Of a stretch of 64,000 bases of DNA, positions 37,501 through 48,436 are shown piece by piece. The position numbers were made by a program, and so were the translations under genes. How positions within the stretch are numbered: position 1 is the first letter of the stretch; every line of letters begins with the position of its first letter. The notes beneath the pieces were generated by a model that saw only the letters and a list, made by a program, of their open reading frames with translations, was not told the origin of the DNA and made no database searches. The DNA is from Diplosphaera chodatii (lineage: Eukaryota > Chlorophyta > Trebouxiophyceae > Prasiolales > Stichococcaceae), in assembly GCA_032358165.1 (NCBI GenBank), contig JAALGY010000038.1:2572167-2636166 (forward strand). Direction: 5' to 3'.

Positions 37501-39390
37501 GATATGACGGGTGACATGCCACAAAGGCACCAGCAGCTGCAGACAGTCTGCTGAATGTCGTAGCCCGTGCACGTCAGCCGGCAGTGCGCTGTGCGCCGCC
37601 ACAAAGGGTGACAGCATTGCAGGTTTGTGCTGATTTACATCTGGCCACTCACCGGCTTCGCCACCCCTCAATGCCGTCAGCCCCGGGCTGCGGACCTGCG
37701 TGCACCTGGACCTGTCCGCGCTGATGCCCTTGCTGGTGTTGAACGTGCAGCGCAGGCACCGCCAGTTGTGTGCCTGCAGCGGCATGACCGCGTTCAAGCC
37801 CCCGCTGCGGCGGAAATGCTGGCCATGTGGCCTTGCTCATGGTGTGGCCACCGTACCACAGCAAGCGCTTGCTATGCTGTGACAGTACACCGCAGTGCAG
37901 CGTCGCAGTCAGCGCTCTGCTCCCATTGAGCGACCGTGAAGCCCCTCACCGTGACGCACTTGGCCTGCAAGTAGGCAGTGGAATGTTGTTATGAGCCTCC
38001 ACAACTACCATGGGCTGCACATGTACATGTGTTGAACGGCCTGTGATGCGGGTCAATAACCAAAGCATAGCTCTTCAGGGCTCACAATCACAATCTCCGA
38101 ACAGCAGCGAGGGTGTCAGCAGCTCGATGTCAGCAGAGCAAGAAAAACAGCTCACGATGTAGGCCTCGACCGGGGTGCACTTGCCGCGCGTCTTGCCGGT
38201 CTTTGGGTTCTTCTCGCACCGCCGCAACAAATCATTGGCCTGGCACACCGCAGGAGATGCTTGGTTCCATGGTTGCAAGCAGGACTGTCACAACACAGCC
38301 CAGTGTGGGGTGCCGAGCTGCCAGCCTACGCACTGCACGACTGCAGCATGCGCAGCAGGTGGGGAAGTACTCTGAACAGATGAAGACCAGCTCCCAGTCG
38401 CTTGGGTAGGACATTGACGCGCTCAGCACAGCTACTTGAGGATGTCCGAGAGGCAAACCCTTACCTCTCTGTCACTGCGGGCGGCAAGTCTGGCAGTAGA
38501 CACGCTCGTGGCTGGGCCCGCCGCTGCCGCGCCCACCCAGCAGCACAGCAGCAGCAGCGCCAGCGGCAGCGGCGCCGCTGGGGCCTCCCGCTGGCCTTTG
38601 AGAACCTACAGACAGCGCGTGAAGGCGATGGGTGCGGTTCCTCTTCTGATGTACAGGCCGGGGCCAATCGGTACTGCCCTCGAGGACCCAGCAAGCTGGC
38701 AACAGTGCCTGCATGCGGTGTACAGATCACCCCCCCGCACGCTCGTCTCCGACCCTCAACACAGTATGCATGGGCAGCCGTGCTGTGTGCTTTATGTCAG
38801 GCACCTCGCGTTGAACCTATTCGAACGCCAGCGGGCGAAGTAATGCACAGAGAGCGTTGCAATCAGCAGCATTGCATGCACCAGGACGCCCCCCGCAGTC
38901 AATAATGCATGACATCAGCAGCGCAACTGAGGTGTTGCGCTTGGCGCACAACAAGGGCCGTGCGGCATAATCAGCAGCCAGCAAGAGCCGTGAAGGGAGC
39001 CCACCTGCGCAGGCATCCTGACTGGCCACACTTCGCCGCCACGCACTTGTGTGTGCCGCAGTGTCGACGCGGCCGCCTCCGACGCAGGTTTGTGCGACCC
39101 AGCGCACCAAACAACGCAAAGTGTCGCGGCGGCGTTGCAACGTGGCATCACGCTACCGAGCCAAAATGGTGTTGGAGGGAAGAGCTTGGAAGCTGATGAT
39201 GAAACCGCCAGCCTGGCTGTGCAAGAATGGCTACTGCCATGGGAGACTGCAGGGGCAGACACTGAACAAGCTGTTGGACAGGTGCACCGACCTGAACGCA
39301 ACGTTTCGCTTGAACTTATAGCACATCTGCAGAAGCATCAGCAGCAAGGATACGATCAACCAGGCATGGGTGCGCAAGATCAAGAGCAAC
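33775..39390. repeat. Segmental duplication, copy B
   Basis: Partner of copy A (26960-32365), same orientation. Homology continues past the gene's 5' end to about 39390, where cgcttgaact and then tgggtgcgcaagatcaa are still shared with 32270-32360, and is lost beyond that. Confidence 0.85.
34540..38714 (-). CDS. Secreted Cys-rich / proline-rich / PA14-domain protein, copy B
   Basis: Paralogue of the 27.7-31.7 kb gene and the better preserved one. Exons with good phase: 38465-38605 (leader; LALLLLCCWVGAAAAG), 38086-38239, a Cys exon near 37660-37775 (C-x2-C, then GEAG), 37324-37460 (CRPGVEPLAGINKQN), about 37090-37160 (CTKCFGRGWNPRIG), about 36898-36950 (ICPAGYRINPARTTC, like GCC2/GCC3 repeats), 36451-36688 (PPPPRPP stretch, then CVGLRQDIFQF), 36177-36262, 35801-35954 (GQLGPTAMPY), 35536-35621 (PA14: AGEYSFATLSDDGVRL), about 35310-35425, about 35000-35130 (QFYQNAGGTALVLYW), 34768-34850 (NWNGTAID) and 34540-34610 (GGAAYRAVPKSAFC, stop). 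PA14 is known as a carbohydrate-binding beta-barrel; a cell-wall role is inference. The 5' exon and two internal junctions are unresolved. Confidence 0.68.
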
Positions 39391-39766
39391 TACTACTGGG
39401 TACTTGCCATGCACACATCGAGGTGCTCATGGATCCAATCAATAATATTTGCACATACAAGCATACATTGGGTCATAAGCTGCATACGAAGTGATGTTAT
39501 ATCAGACCGCAGTCAACTATATATCATCTATCGGCTCCGCTTCACGACCGACGCCCAGCCGTTCATCATGCCGATGTGAGCGAGCTTGCCAAAAGGTGGA
39601 TCAGCCTGTTGGCAGCGGTGTTGGCGTCCTGGTTCTGGTAGACATTGACAGCAGTGTCGTGTGTCAGTGACATGTGTTGAGCGCACATCAGATCATACGT
39701 CTGAACCGTCGACTTGACCCCTCGTGTGATGTACCGTAGACATAGCGAGGCAGCTGGCAGGCTTGG
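38715..39766. other. Intergenic between copy B gene and Hint gene
   Basis: To about 39390 this is duplicated upstream DNA of copy B and presumably holds its promoter. The remainder shows no exon. Confidence 0.4.
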
Positions 39767-42700
39767 CTAGCAGGATCCCATGCCATGCCAACCATTCAAG
39801 CGCAAAGCAGCCCAGACCGGCAGCTCGCTACAAAAAAACCTGGTTACATTGCAGCCCTGCAGGGGCATCAGGGTCGCACTGAGGCCGCATGCAGCAGAAA
39901 GTAGCACCTTCCGCAGGAAGGCGCCGACGCCCAGCATGAGCGGCTCCGTGATGCGGCGGGCGTGCAGCCACTTGACGAAGCGGGGCGAGACCCGCCACAG
40001 GGTGCGCCCGACGGATGTCATCGCGTGCATGCCGGCCTCGCTGCCGAGCATGTCCACGTAGCTGGACGCCGCGACGCCGTCCACCACCACATTGCCTGCA
40101 GCAGGCGCGAGCAGCTTCGAACCCAGCAGCTTTGGATTTGGCAGCTGGGGACCGCGGGGTGGGGAATTGGTCGCCGTCCATGCGCGGGGTCACTGCTGTG
40201 TCTGACAAGCTCAGCAGCCGTTGACGAATAGGGCATTGCAGTGGTGTGAGAGCCATGGAACACGCCACCAGTGGCACATCACGCAGCTCAACAGCAGGTC
40301 GCTGTGTCACCCACCGCAGACTGTGAAGGGCGCCACCAGGCCGGTGTCCTTCGCCCGGCGCACTGCCGCCACCCGTTGCGCCACAACCTGCTGGCTGCCG
40401 GCTGCGGCCCGCCAGATGTAGTAACCTGGCCGCACGTCCCGCCCCGCTGTCGCTGTGCGGCCGTTGAACGGCGTGGCGGGGTCCCGGGCGGTGTACAGGT
40501 AGTGGTCCGCCGACAGGCGCAGCTGCAGCAGAACACAGGGCTTGTTGAGCCGTTGCATAGCTCAGTAAAGGTGCACTGCCTGGACCTGAACATTAGTGAC
40601 CCCATTCGCACAACATGTGCCAGCCCAGTATCAAAGTATAAGGAGTGTTGCTGGCGCGCCTGGCTGGGGGTCGCAATTGCTCACCTCAGCGCCGGTGTCT
40701 GCGGTCACAACCACGTAGTCGTAGGCGCCGGCGCGCTCGTAGTGCGGGAACGCGTACACGGGCGACCAGCCCAGGGTCCCGTCTTCGTCCACCACCTGCC
40801 ATACATTCGACGGCACCCTGAACCTGTCAGCCGCTCATCGACGTGCACTGCTCTGCGCCGTGCGCGACGGCGCCAGGGTCTGCCAGCCCTGTGGTCGCAG
40901 CGGCAGCCAGAGCACCCCATCGTGTGCCCCAGCTGCGGGCGTGTCCTCTGAGCCCAAAGCGCGGGGACACGCAGCGTGTGCTATCTGCAAGGGCCGACGA
41001 CGCTCACCTGGAGGACATCCCCAGGCGCCGTGTCGATCACAGCTCGCTTTGCAGCGGCGCCCGTCGCTGGGTCCCGCACCGTGACGCTGGCGTCGGCAGG
41101 GAAGCAGGCTGCAAGGTGCATGGACACTCGTGGAACATCCACATGTCAGGGTGGTTGGGAAGGAGGCACGCTTCGTGTTGCAAGCCTGCAGCATCAAAGT
41201 GCATGGGTGCTAGGCCAATCAGGAGGGTGTCTGCCCGATGTTGTTGTGCTGGAGAAGACGGTATCACACAGATACAGGTTGCATAGTCACACTGGTCCCC
41301 GATGGAACAAGGCTCATGTTGGCGGCGCACCCTGGCAGGTTGTGGTGAACGTCCGGCACGAGGTCACAGTGCCGGGCGGCGGAGAGGCCTGGCCGTTGGG
41401 GAGCTTTTTGCGCTCACCGCCTGTTGATAGTAAATGCATGTCATGCAGAAGTTACACCACATGGTAGGTGGTGCAGGGTAGGATGCAGCCAGCAGCAGGC
41501 TTTGCGCTCTGGCTGTGCCTCAAAGATGCAGGAATACGATGTCGGCAACTGTGAAGTGCTCATACATATGTGGCTGCACCTGTGTAGCTGCAAAAGTTGT
41601 ACTCGCAGCGGGGCGACCCGCTGGGGCACTGGCAGTTGTTGGTCTTCTCGAAGTCGCCTGCAGCAGCCAGAACGTTCTGAAAACGTCTGGCTGCCAGCAA
41701 GGGCACGAGGCTGCTGCCTTCACAGCGGCTGTGTGCTGCTCACAAAAGAGCCCGCATGATCTGCAGCACCAGCAGGCGGTGACATGCTGCATCAGGCAGT
41801 ACAGCACACGCACCGCAGTTCTGGTAGTCGATGCACTGGGGGTCGCCCACGAAGCTGAGGCGGCGGCCCTTGGTGTTCCTGACGGCCGGCACCAGCGTCA
41901 CCGTGCACGTCTGCGAGCCGGCGGGGCAGACCACCTGCATGCAGAGGGTTTAGGGTTTAGGGTAGAGGAGACGAGATGTTGACACCGGTGCTGAGATAGT
42001 CAGCATAGGTTATGCGGAGCATTGGCGGGGTCGAGCACACAGCTACACCCTCCCGGCGCTCAGACGACACAACCACACGTCCAGGCGGGCTGCTGAAACC
42101 TGTGACGGCTGCCTCCGGCACACTCGTGCTGCAGACAGAGCCTCGTCCTGGCTTGGCCAGAGCCGTGCCGAAGTTTGAGATGTTCCGCCGTCAGACAGCT
42201 GCCTACCTTGAAGGTCTGGCCGTTGTAGGTGACAGTTCCGGTGGCATCGGGGTTCGTCTGGCCCGGTTGGCACGCCTTGGCCTTGCTGCCCTTTCTCTTC
42301 TTGCACTGCTTGTCGGCCTTGGCCCAGGTGATGCACCCCTTCTCGCTCTTGATCTGCGAACAGACAGCAGACTCCGGTGACAATGACTAGGGCTGGTGTT
42401 GAGCTGGACAGGCTTCACACCGTGCTCCATGCCAAATGAATGCTCAGAATGGGCTGCAGAGAGCGCATCTGGCGCATGGCATAGCAGGACGCCAGGGAGT
42501 GCTGTAGCCAGACCCTTCCCACGGAACGATGTCATACAGCAGCGTGGCCGTGCACTGTCAGCTGCAAACCCTACAGATGCAGGGGTGTGAAGTGGAGCAG
42601 CACCGTGGCGCGGGTGACGCCCGGGCCGGGCTTGCCGGCGTCGGTGGTCGCCGTCAGCGGGAACGTCTCGTGGCCCTCCTGCGGCAGATCAGACCCAGCT

Positions 42701-44154
42701 GGACGTGGGGACTGCCCTGACCAGCTGTTCGTGCACGTGGCTGCCTGAAGCTGCGCTTGCTGCCAAGTGCCGCCGACAAGCTGCTGCACACGATGCCGCT
42801 TTCAGCCTCCTGGGGACGGCCTGAAGGCAGCTGCTAGTCATGTCGTTGGAGATCACGCACAGTCAGGGCCGTGATGATCGAGGTGGCTGACCATCACAGC
42901 CTCGCACCGTGAGCCAGGTGCAGGCGGTCAACGCATCCGCCAGCGGGATGGTCATGGTCTCCGGGATGCTGGCGTTGGAGGCCAGCAGCCGGCGTCCCGA
43001 AGGGGTTGCGTAATAGCCGGCGAGGTCGGGGCGCGTGACGGTCACGTTGAGGCCCATGTAGCCCGCCGACGCCGCGCGCAGCGTGTCGCTGGAGCCCTTG
43101 TCCGCCAGCGCCCCACCCTGTGGGCAAAGGAAATGTAAGCAGGTCAGTCGGCTCGGCACACCGTGTAATGCACAGCCTCTGCAGCAGACAAGGAGCAAGT
43201 CCGCTAGAGTGCTGCTCAGATGTGTCCAGCACAGGGTGGGACTGGGAGGCGCAGGCGCGCACGCTGGATTTGGTGTCCTTGAGCGCGGCGACGATGCCGT
43301 AGCTGAGCCCTGCAGAGCAGATCGGAATGCTCAGCATGCGCGGGCTCTTCATGCCGCTGCAGGTCATACATACAAGCACCCCTGGCTCTGCTCGCCTCCT
43401 CCTGTCACATCGCGCTCAAAGCACTTGGTGCAGGCTGCCAGGAGTACCAAGCTGCTGGCCTACAAGGTCGCAGCACCCACCCGCGATGGCGCCCAGCATC
43501 AGCAGCGTGAAGATCAGCAGAAGGCCGGCTGCCCTGTAGCACGGGAGTTCACGCTGTTCAGCCACGATGCTGGTACATGCGTGAAAAATCAGCGCGCTTC
43601 ACAGCTGCAACTTGCTATATATATATGGGCACGGAAGGCTGCGCAGGGATCTGTACCATTTGAGGTACGTGTACTTCGTCTCCCGGGCGATGGTGTCCTC
43701 CAAAAAGTCCACCTGCAATGTGAACAAGGAGAAGCGTCCAGCACCTGGCAGGCGGCAGCTGGCATCCATGGGCCACCAGCATGCTCCGGGAATACAGCAC
43801 AGCAGCAACGCCACAGCAGCAGACCACGTGCAGCAGCGGCAGATGGGGCACTGACCAACTCGTCACGGTCGATCATGCCGTCGCCGTCTGTGTCCTGCAG
43901 GAAGTATGCCCTGTTCTGTCAGTCCCCCACACAGTTGATCACCGTATGTTCGAAGCCTGCAGCACGAAGAGACCCGGCAGTGCCTTCTGACTGTGGGTGT
44001 TGCTGCAATGTGAATCTCGCACCAGGGTGGCCAGACGCGCCTCCACCCGCCGCCGCTGCTTGCGCATCGCCACGCCCTTGCGGCCGGAGCCGCCGTCCAC
44101 CGGGATGCGGATGGACGGCGGGGCGCCCGCCTTGGGGGAGTCGGCCACCGACAT
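39767..44154 (-). CDS. EF-hand, single-pass membrane protein with C-terminal Hedgehog-type Hint module
   Basis: Fifteen exons in one 598-codon frame: 44023-44154, 43856-43894, 43657-43712, 43481-43533, 43263-43309, 42908-43117, 42604-42678, 42207-42353, 41814-41934, 41580-41657, 41331-41420, 41008-41108, 40685-40795, 40315-40522, 39767-40095. The basic N-terminus (RKQRRR) precedes one EF-hand loop at 45-56 (DTDGDGMIDRDE; calcium positions filled) and one helix at about 76-94 (LLLIFTLLMLGAIAG). A Cys-containing ectodomain has NVT and NAS sequons. The Hint module starts at C351 (ACFPADASVTV). It continues with PGDVLQVVDEDG and SPVYAFPH, then S424-ADH427, which replaces the usual TxxH, APFT and NVVVDGVAASSY. 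These are the blocks of Hedgehog autoprocessing domains. Inferred: self-cleavage before C351 would release or modify the N-terminal part. An exon may be missing before the EF loop. The 3' end could be spliced after 39893. Confidence 0.84.
41945..41964. repeat. Telomere-like TTTAGGG copies in a Hint-gene intron
   Basis: About two and a half TTTAGGG units, the plant and Chlorella-type telomere unit, lie in the intron 41935-42206. Single cctaaaccct-like motifs also occur in GT2-GH9 introns near 21425 and 21512. They are too short to be a relic chromosome end. Confidence 0.7.
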
Positions 44155-44157
44155 GGC

Positions 44158-44225
44158 AGCTGCTGCTACTGCTGCTGCTGCTGCTGCTGCTGCCGCTGCT
44201 GCCGCTGCCCCCGCTGCTGCTGCTG
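44158..44225. repeat. CTG/CCG trinucleotide run 5' of the Hint gene start
   Basis: An almost pure gctgctgct run, with a few gcc and act interruptions, directly precedes the Hint-gene ATG (read as CAG/CGG on its coding strand). It is likely 5' UTR. Confidence 0.65.
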
Positions 44226-45742
44226 CCTCTCAAATGCCGCGCGCACCGCAGCAGAGCCTGCTGCACAACAGCGCTCAAAGTCAGCGCTTGAGGCATCTGG
44301 TAACCTGAATACAGACCAAGACTATTCTATGAGAGAGACTTATCCCTAGCTGCCATGGGATGTGCAAAAGACCAACTTTTGAAGCGCACATCAGTACATA
44401 CACATGCTGATGTGTCCTGCGAAATTCGCCAGAGACAGCACGCCAAGCTTATACAACGACGAGCTGTACGAGAGCGAGCGAGCATTGGGCACTTCGCCTG
44501 CTGCAGGACTGTCCTTTTGGGCTGCTTTCTCAGGCCGGGCAGCCTGCCCAGCGCAGCTGGTACAGGTGCAACCCGGCGTACAGCAGTCACGACGTGGGGT
44601 CACACAGCCGCAGACGTGCTCTCCTGGCAGTGTGATACAAGACAGCAGCATGCTGAAATGGTTTCGACGCAGCATGCGAGCGTGCACCTCACATCTTTCG
44701 TCGGGACAGATGTTGGTGCAGAAAAGGTTCAGCCACCTTCAGGGATGCAGGCTCTGCACAATTGTTGGCGAGTGTCTATGTAACCATCAGAGTTATCCTG
44801 AGCCTGCGGGACTCAGCTACGAGTTTGCCTGGCAGGGCGCAAGCCGGGGCACGCGGTTGCAGTACGATCGCTGTCCTGTATCTGCCGCACGGTCAAGGCG
44901 TGGGCAGAGAGTGCGCAGCCTGCCTGAGCTGCAAGACAGCGTAGCCCTGCGTGGACTGCTCAGCGCTGCGTGGGGGCCCATGCAGAACAGAACACGCAAG
45001 ATAATCGCGGGTGTGCCCCGGTCAAGAGTTTCAGACACACCCTCCAACGAAGGTCATTTCTCGCTATGATAGGGCTGGCAGCCGCGCACGCTGCACATCT
45101 TCGTTGTTCCGATGGGCCCATGGCCTTGCTGGGCACGAAAACAACTCGTAGGACGAAGTTCTTGGAACATCACCTGCCGGGGTGGGCAACGATCAGCTCT
45201 CCACAGCCGCGCCTCGAGCAGCGCTGCAACGCGCCTGCCAGCTCGCCGCAAGCCAGCGGCGCGTACGTGAGCCGTCCGGCTGTGGTTCGTGCTGCAACGG
45301 AAGTCCTGAATTGTCCTTGCTGGCTGGCGGGCGTGTTGTCGCCTGCCCGATGACTAATTGCTGCACAGCTGCCCATGGTCATGGCTCGCCACACGGCTCA
45401 AGGCTGCTGCTGTCAACACGATCCGTACGTACACGCTGTCATGGACAGGCCTGCTGAAGTCTGATATACAACGCTCAGAGCTTTGGCGGCAGTTGCACAG
45501 CAGCGCAAGTCTGCTGCTTGTTCCATCTAGGCAGCAGGGCTGGCATGCTGGTTGCGGCGCCAGCATGCCAGCCGTGCTGTGCTGTCTGCTGCTCGATATG
45601 CACGCCTGAGCCGCGCAGCTGCTCCGACTGCAGTGCCGCTGCAACCGCTGCCAGGCACGGCAGCAGCAGCGCCCAGCGTCGCCACGCCGCTGTGCCAGGA
45701 GGGCGACCGACACTGTCCGGCGGACCAAATCTGCAGCCCGCC
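44226..45742. other. Intergenic between Hint gene 5' end and ABCI12 3' end
   Basis: About 1.5 kb holding the Hint-gene promoter and the ABCI12 3' UTR. The 221-codon open frame at 44404-45069 (+) has no recognisable domain and no splice partners. I treat it as chance. Confidence 0.4.
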
Positions 45743-48436
45743 TCAGCCCCAGCGCAGCACCGCGCTCGTCACCGCCGCCAGCGCCGCGAGTGCCGCTGCG
45801 TTCGCAAGTGCGCTGCTGCGCTCCGGCTGCGTGAGGTACAGCCGGTGCTGCTCCGGCCCGGCGAAGCCGCGCGCCGCCATGGCCGCCGCGATCGTCTCCG
45901 ACTGCTCCAGCAGCCGCGCGAACAGCCGCTGGAACAGCGACAGCAGCACCTGCGATGTGTGCATGGCAGCAGCTCGGGTAAAACCGAGACTGGCGAGCTC
46001 TGGCTGCCCGGCTGTGAGCTTGGTTTCCGCTCGAGCAGCCTGCGATGACGGGAGAGGAAGCAGCTGAAATGTGCTGCCGGCTTGCGTCAGCGGCACGTGC
46101 CGTGACACCGGTCATCGGGCGGGCGTCTGGGCGGCTGTTTGCCCTGGTGTTGGCCGCATGCGACAGCCGCCAGCACAGCGATGGTGCTACTGCCGGTGCT
46201 CCCTGTTGCAGGACAACAGCAGCACTGCCGCAAGCGCCTCACCCGGATGCCGCCGGCGGGCCCCAGGGTGGGCCATTGCACCCCGCGCGCCGCCACGCCC
46301 AGCGCCAGGTTGCGCACCTCCTCGAACGCCACCGCCATGAACCGCAGGCTCAGCAGCAGCGTCAGGCCTGCGGCGCAGGGTATCACCGCGCATGAGTGCC
46401 CCGGCACAGCTCCTCCCCACCCCGCAAGCGCGACAGCAGCAGCAGGGCTCCAGGCGCATCACCGACTGGCATGCAGGGCGCTCTGCAGGACTGCTGCTCT
46501 CGGCCCCAGGCTCCGCACTCCCCAGGACTGAGGGTGTCCGACCGCTGGCAACTCACCTATCTCGGAGACAGGCACCCGCAGCAGCCGCAGCGGCGCGAGC
46601 AGCGACCGCACCGCCACCGCCAGCGCCTCCGCCGGCGTGCTGGTCAGCACCAGCGCCGCGCTCTGCAGGGTTTACAGACTTCAGCGTTCGGCGCTTCATA
46701 CGACTTTGACTGGAAGTACTACTAGACTACCAGACTGACTAACCGAGCAAGCGGTGCTCTTGCGCTGCGCTCTGCAGGTGTTGGGATGTCTTCCGGTCAC
46801 ACGGCGGGTGCAGGCGGGCAGCGTGTGCCTTGTGGGTGCTTCTGCACCAGCGACGACGGGCTGCGCCTGTGCTGCGCTGGGCACTGCAGCATGCCCACGC
46901 GCGGCTTTCGCAATCAAAAACATGTGGGGATCAGCAGACAGGAGTCAGCAGCACCTGCAGCGCTGTGAAGGTGAGGGCGGCGGCCTTGGCGCCCAGGGCC
47001 ACCGAGCGCCGCGTCACGGTCAGGAACCAGATGTCCAGCAGCACGTAGCGGTAACGGTCCTGCGGCGTGAACGCCGGCAGCCCCTCCTGCAGACCGGACG
47101 GCAAACCAGCTGTTATGCTTTGTGCAGGGGCTGCGCCATGGCTGGCTGCACACCATACCCGCTTCGGCCCTGCAGTTCAGATGGACTGCTGGCCAGTGTT
47201 GTTGTGCATGTCGTCAGCAGACACTGAGGTGGGCCCGCACAGGCGACCAGCGGATCAGCGCTCTGCACTGGCCAGCCTTGCAGCCATGGCAGGGCGCACT
47301 GCTGGTTGCAGGGTGCTGGATCAGGGGACAGCTGTGCACAGGCTGTGTCCCTGCCAGCTTGCAACAGAGGACACCGCCTGTCAGGTCCTCTGATCAGGAG
47401 TGCCGAGCCGAGACGATGCAGCAGTTTAACACCTGAGCAGCGACCCTGGTGCCTGCCTGCATGCCAGGTGTTGCCCTGCTGCTGCGGTCTCGAGTCGGCA
47501 CATCCCGGCAGCACGCCAGCACAAGTATCACCAATGCAGTGTCACGACCTCAGAATGTATGCGAGCGCCAGCGAGTACACGCACGGGCCGTCACCTGCGC
47601 GGCGGCCGCGATGCGGGGCTGCGTGACGGGCGGCACGCCGTCGGAGCCGATGGCGGTCGCCGCGAACAGGAAGGCGGCGAGCGCCACGAGGCGCGGCAGC
47701 TGCGCCCGCCACAGCCGCCGCGGCTGCGTCGCCACCGTCAGCAGCGCGACGCCTGCGGGTCAACAAGAGGGCTGTCAGGGTTTGGGGGCAGTTATGCAAC
47801 ATAAACACAGCACCAGAGCCGCTTCATGCTGGCCCTGATGCCACAAGCAGTCCTGTCTCATGCAGGATTCCCAGCAGCCTCACCACTGCGAATGGCTGAG
47901 ACCTCCATGAAGGTTGCTAGTCAGTGTCATGTTACTCAGCTGCATGTTCACCTGCCGCGAGCGCGAGGCCGGTGCGCCCCGAGGCGCGCGCGACCAGCAG
48001 CAGCAGCGCCACCACCCACGCCTCCTTCACCCGCGCATCGACAGTGTGCAGCGCCGTCCTGGGCTCCGGGACGTAGGAGCTGCCGAAGAACGACGAAAGG
48101 CAGCACCTCAGGTGGTGAAAGGCAGCACTGTTGGCGCACAGGAGCCGGTGGCAGTGGCCAGGGATGTCCCATGTTGCAAGAGCTGGCGGCGAGGCAAGCA
48201 GAGGCCAAACCGTGGCAAGCGGAACCGACAGGTAGCTTTATGGTTGACCAGCGGCAGGCTGCCTTAAACAGAGGCATTATGCGAGGGCGGCAGCGCTGAG
48301 CGTGGCATGCTGCGGTCCCATGAGATGTGTCAGCTGCACCTGTAGGGCACCTCCGAGGCGTCAATGATGCCCTGCAGCACGCGGGCCTCCAGCGGCGGCC
48401 TGCCTGCCCGCCGCTTCTCCAGCCAAGCCCGCAGCC
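45743..48436 (-). CDS. ABCI12: ABCI12-like plastid ECF-transporter T subunit (CbiQ/EcfT family); 5' exon(s) not found
   Basis: EcfT is the membrane coupling component that links an ABC ATPase pair to a substrate-binding subunit in vitamin or metal uptake; plants keep it in the chloroplast envelope. Seven exons in phase: 48340-48436, 47952-48079, 47595-47752, 46955-47086, 46557-46662, 46243-46367, 45743-45949. Matches in order: SYVPEPRTALHTVDARVKEAW, hydrophobic VALLLLVARA, DRYRYVLLDIWFLTVTRRSV, STPAEALAVAVRSLLAPLR with RVPVSEI, LRFMAVAFEEVRNLALGV, and the C-terminal AMAARGF coupling motif (Ala-x2-Arg-Gly). The first resolved exon begins in phase 1, so the start and transit peptide lie upstream. 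An Arg/Ala/Ser-rich open frame starting at 49225 (-) is a candidate, but its splice phase does not fit cleanly. Confidence 0.85.

Noticed and set aside
38232..38456. Second exon of the PA14 copy B gene in the DWELVF frame
   Set aside because: Not counted as an exon, because the same stretch in copy A has a one-base loss and a stop, and the phase with the leader exon was not decisive. It may be intron.
43083..44291. 402-codon open frame on the + strand
   Set aside because: It lies antisense to seven phase-consistent exons of the Hint gene. Its open state follows from GC-rich coding bias on the other strand, and it has no domain.
44404..45069. 221-codon open frame between Hint gene and ABCI12
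   Set aside because: No domain, no splice partners, Arg/Ser/Ala composition typical of GC-rich non-coding DNA here.
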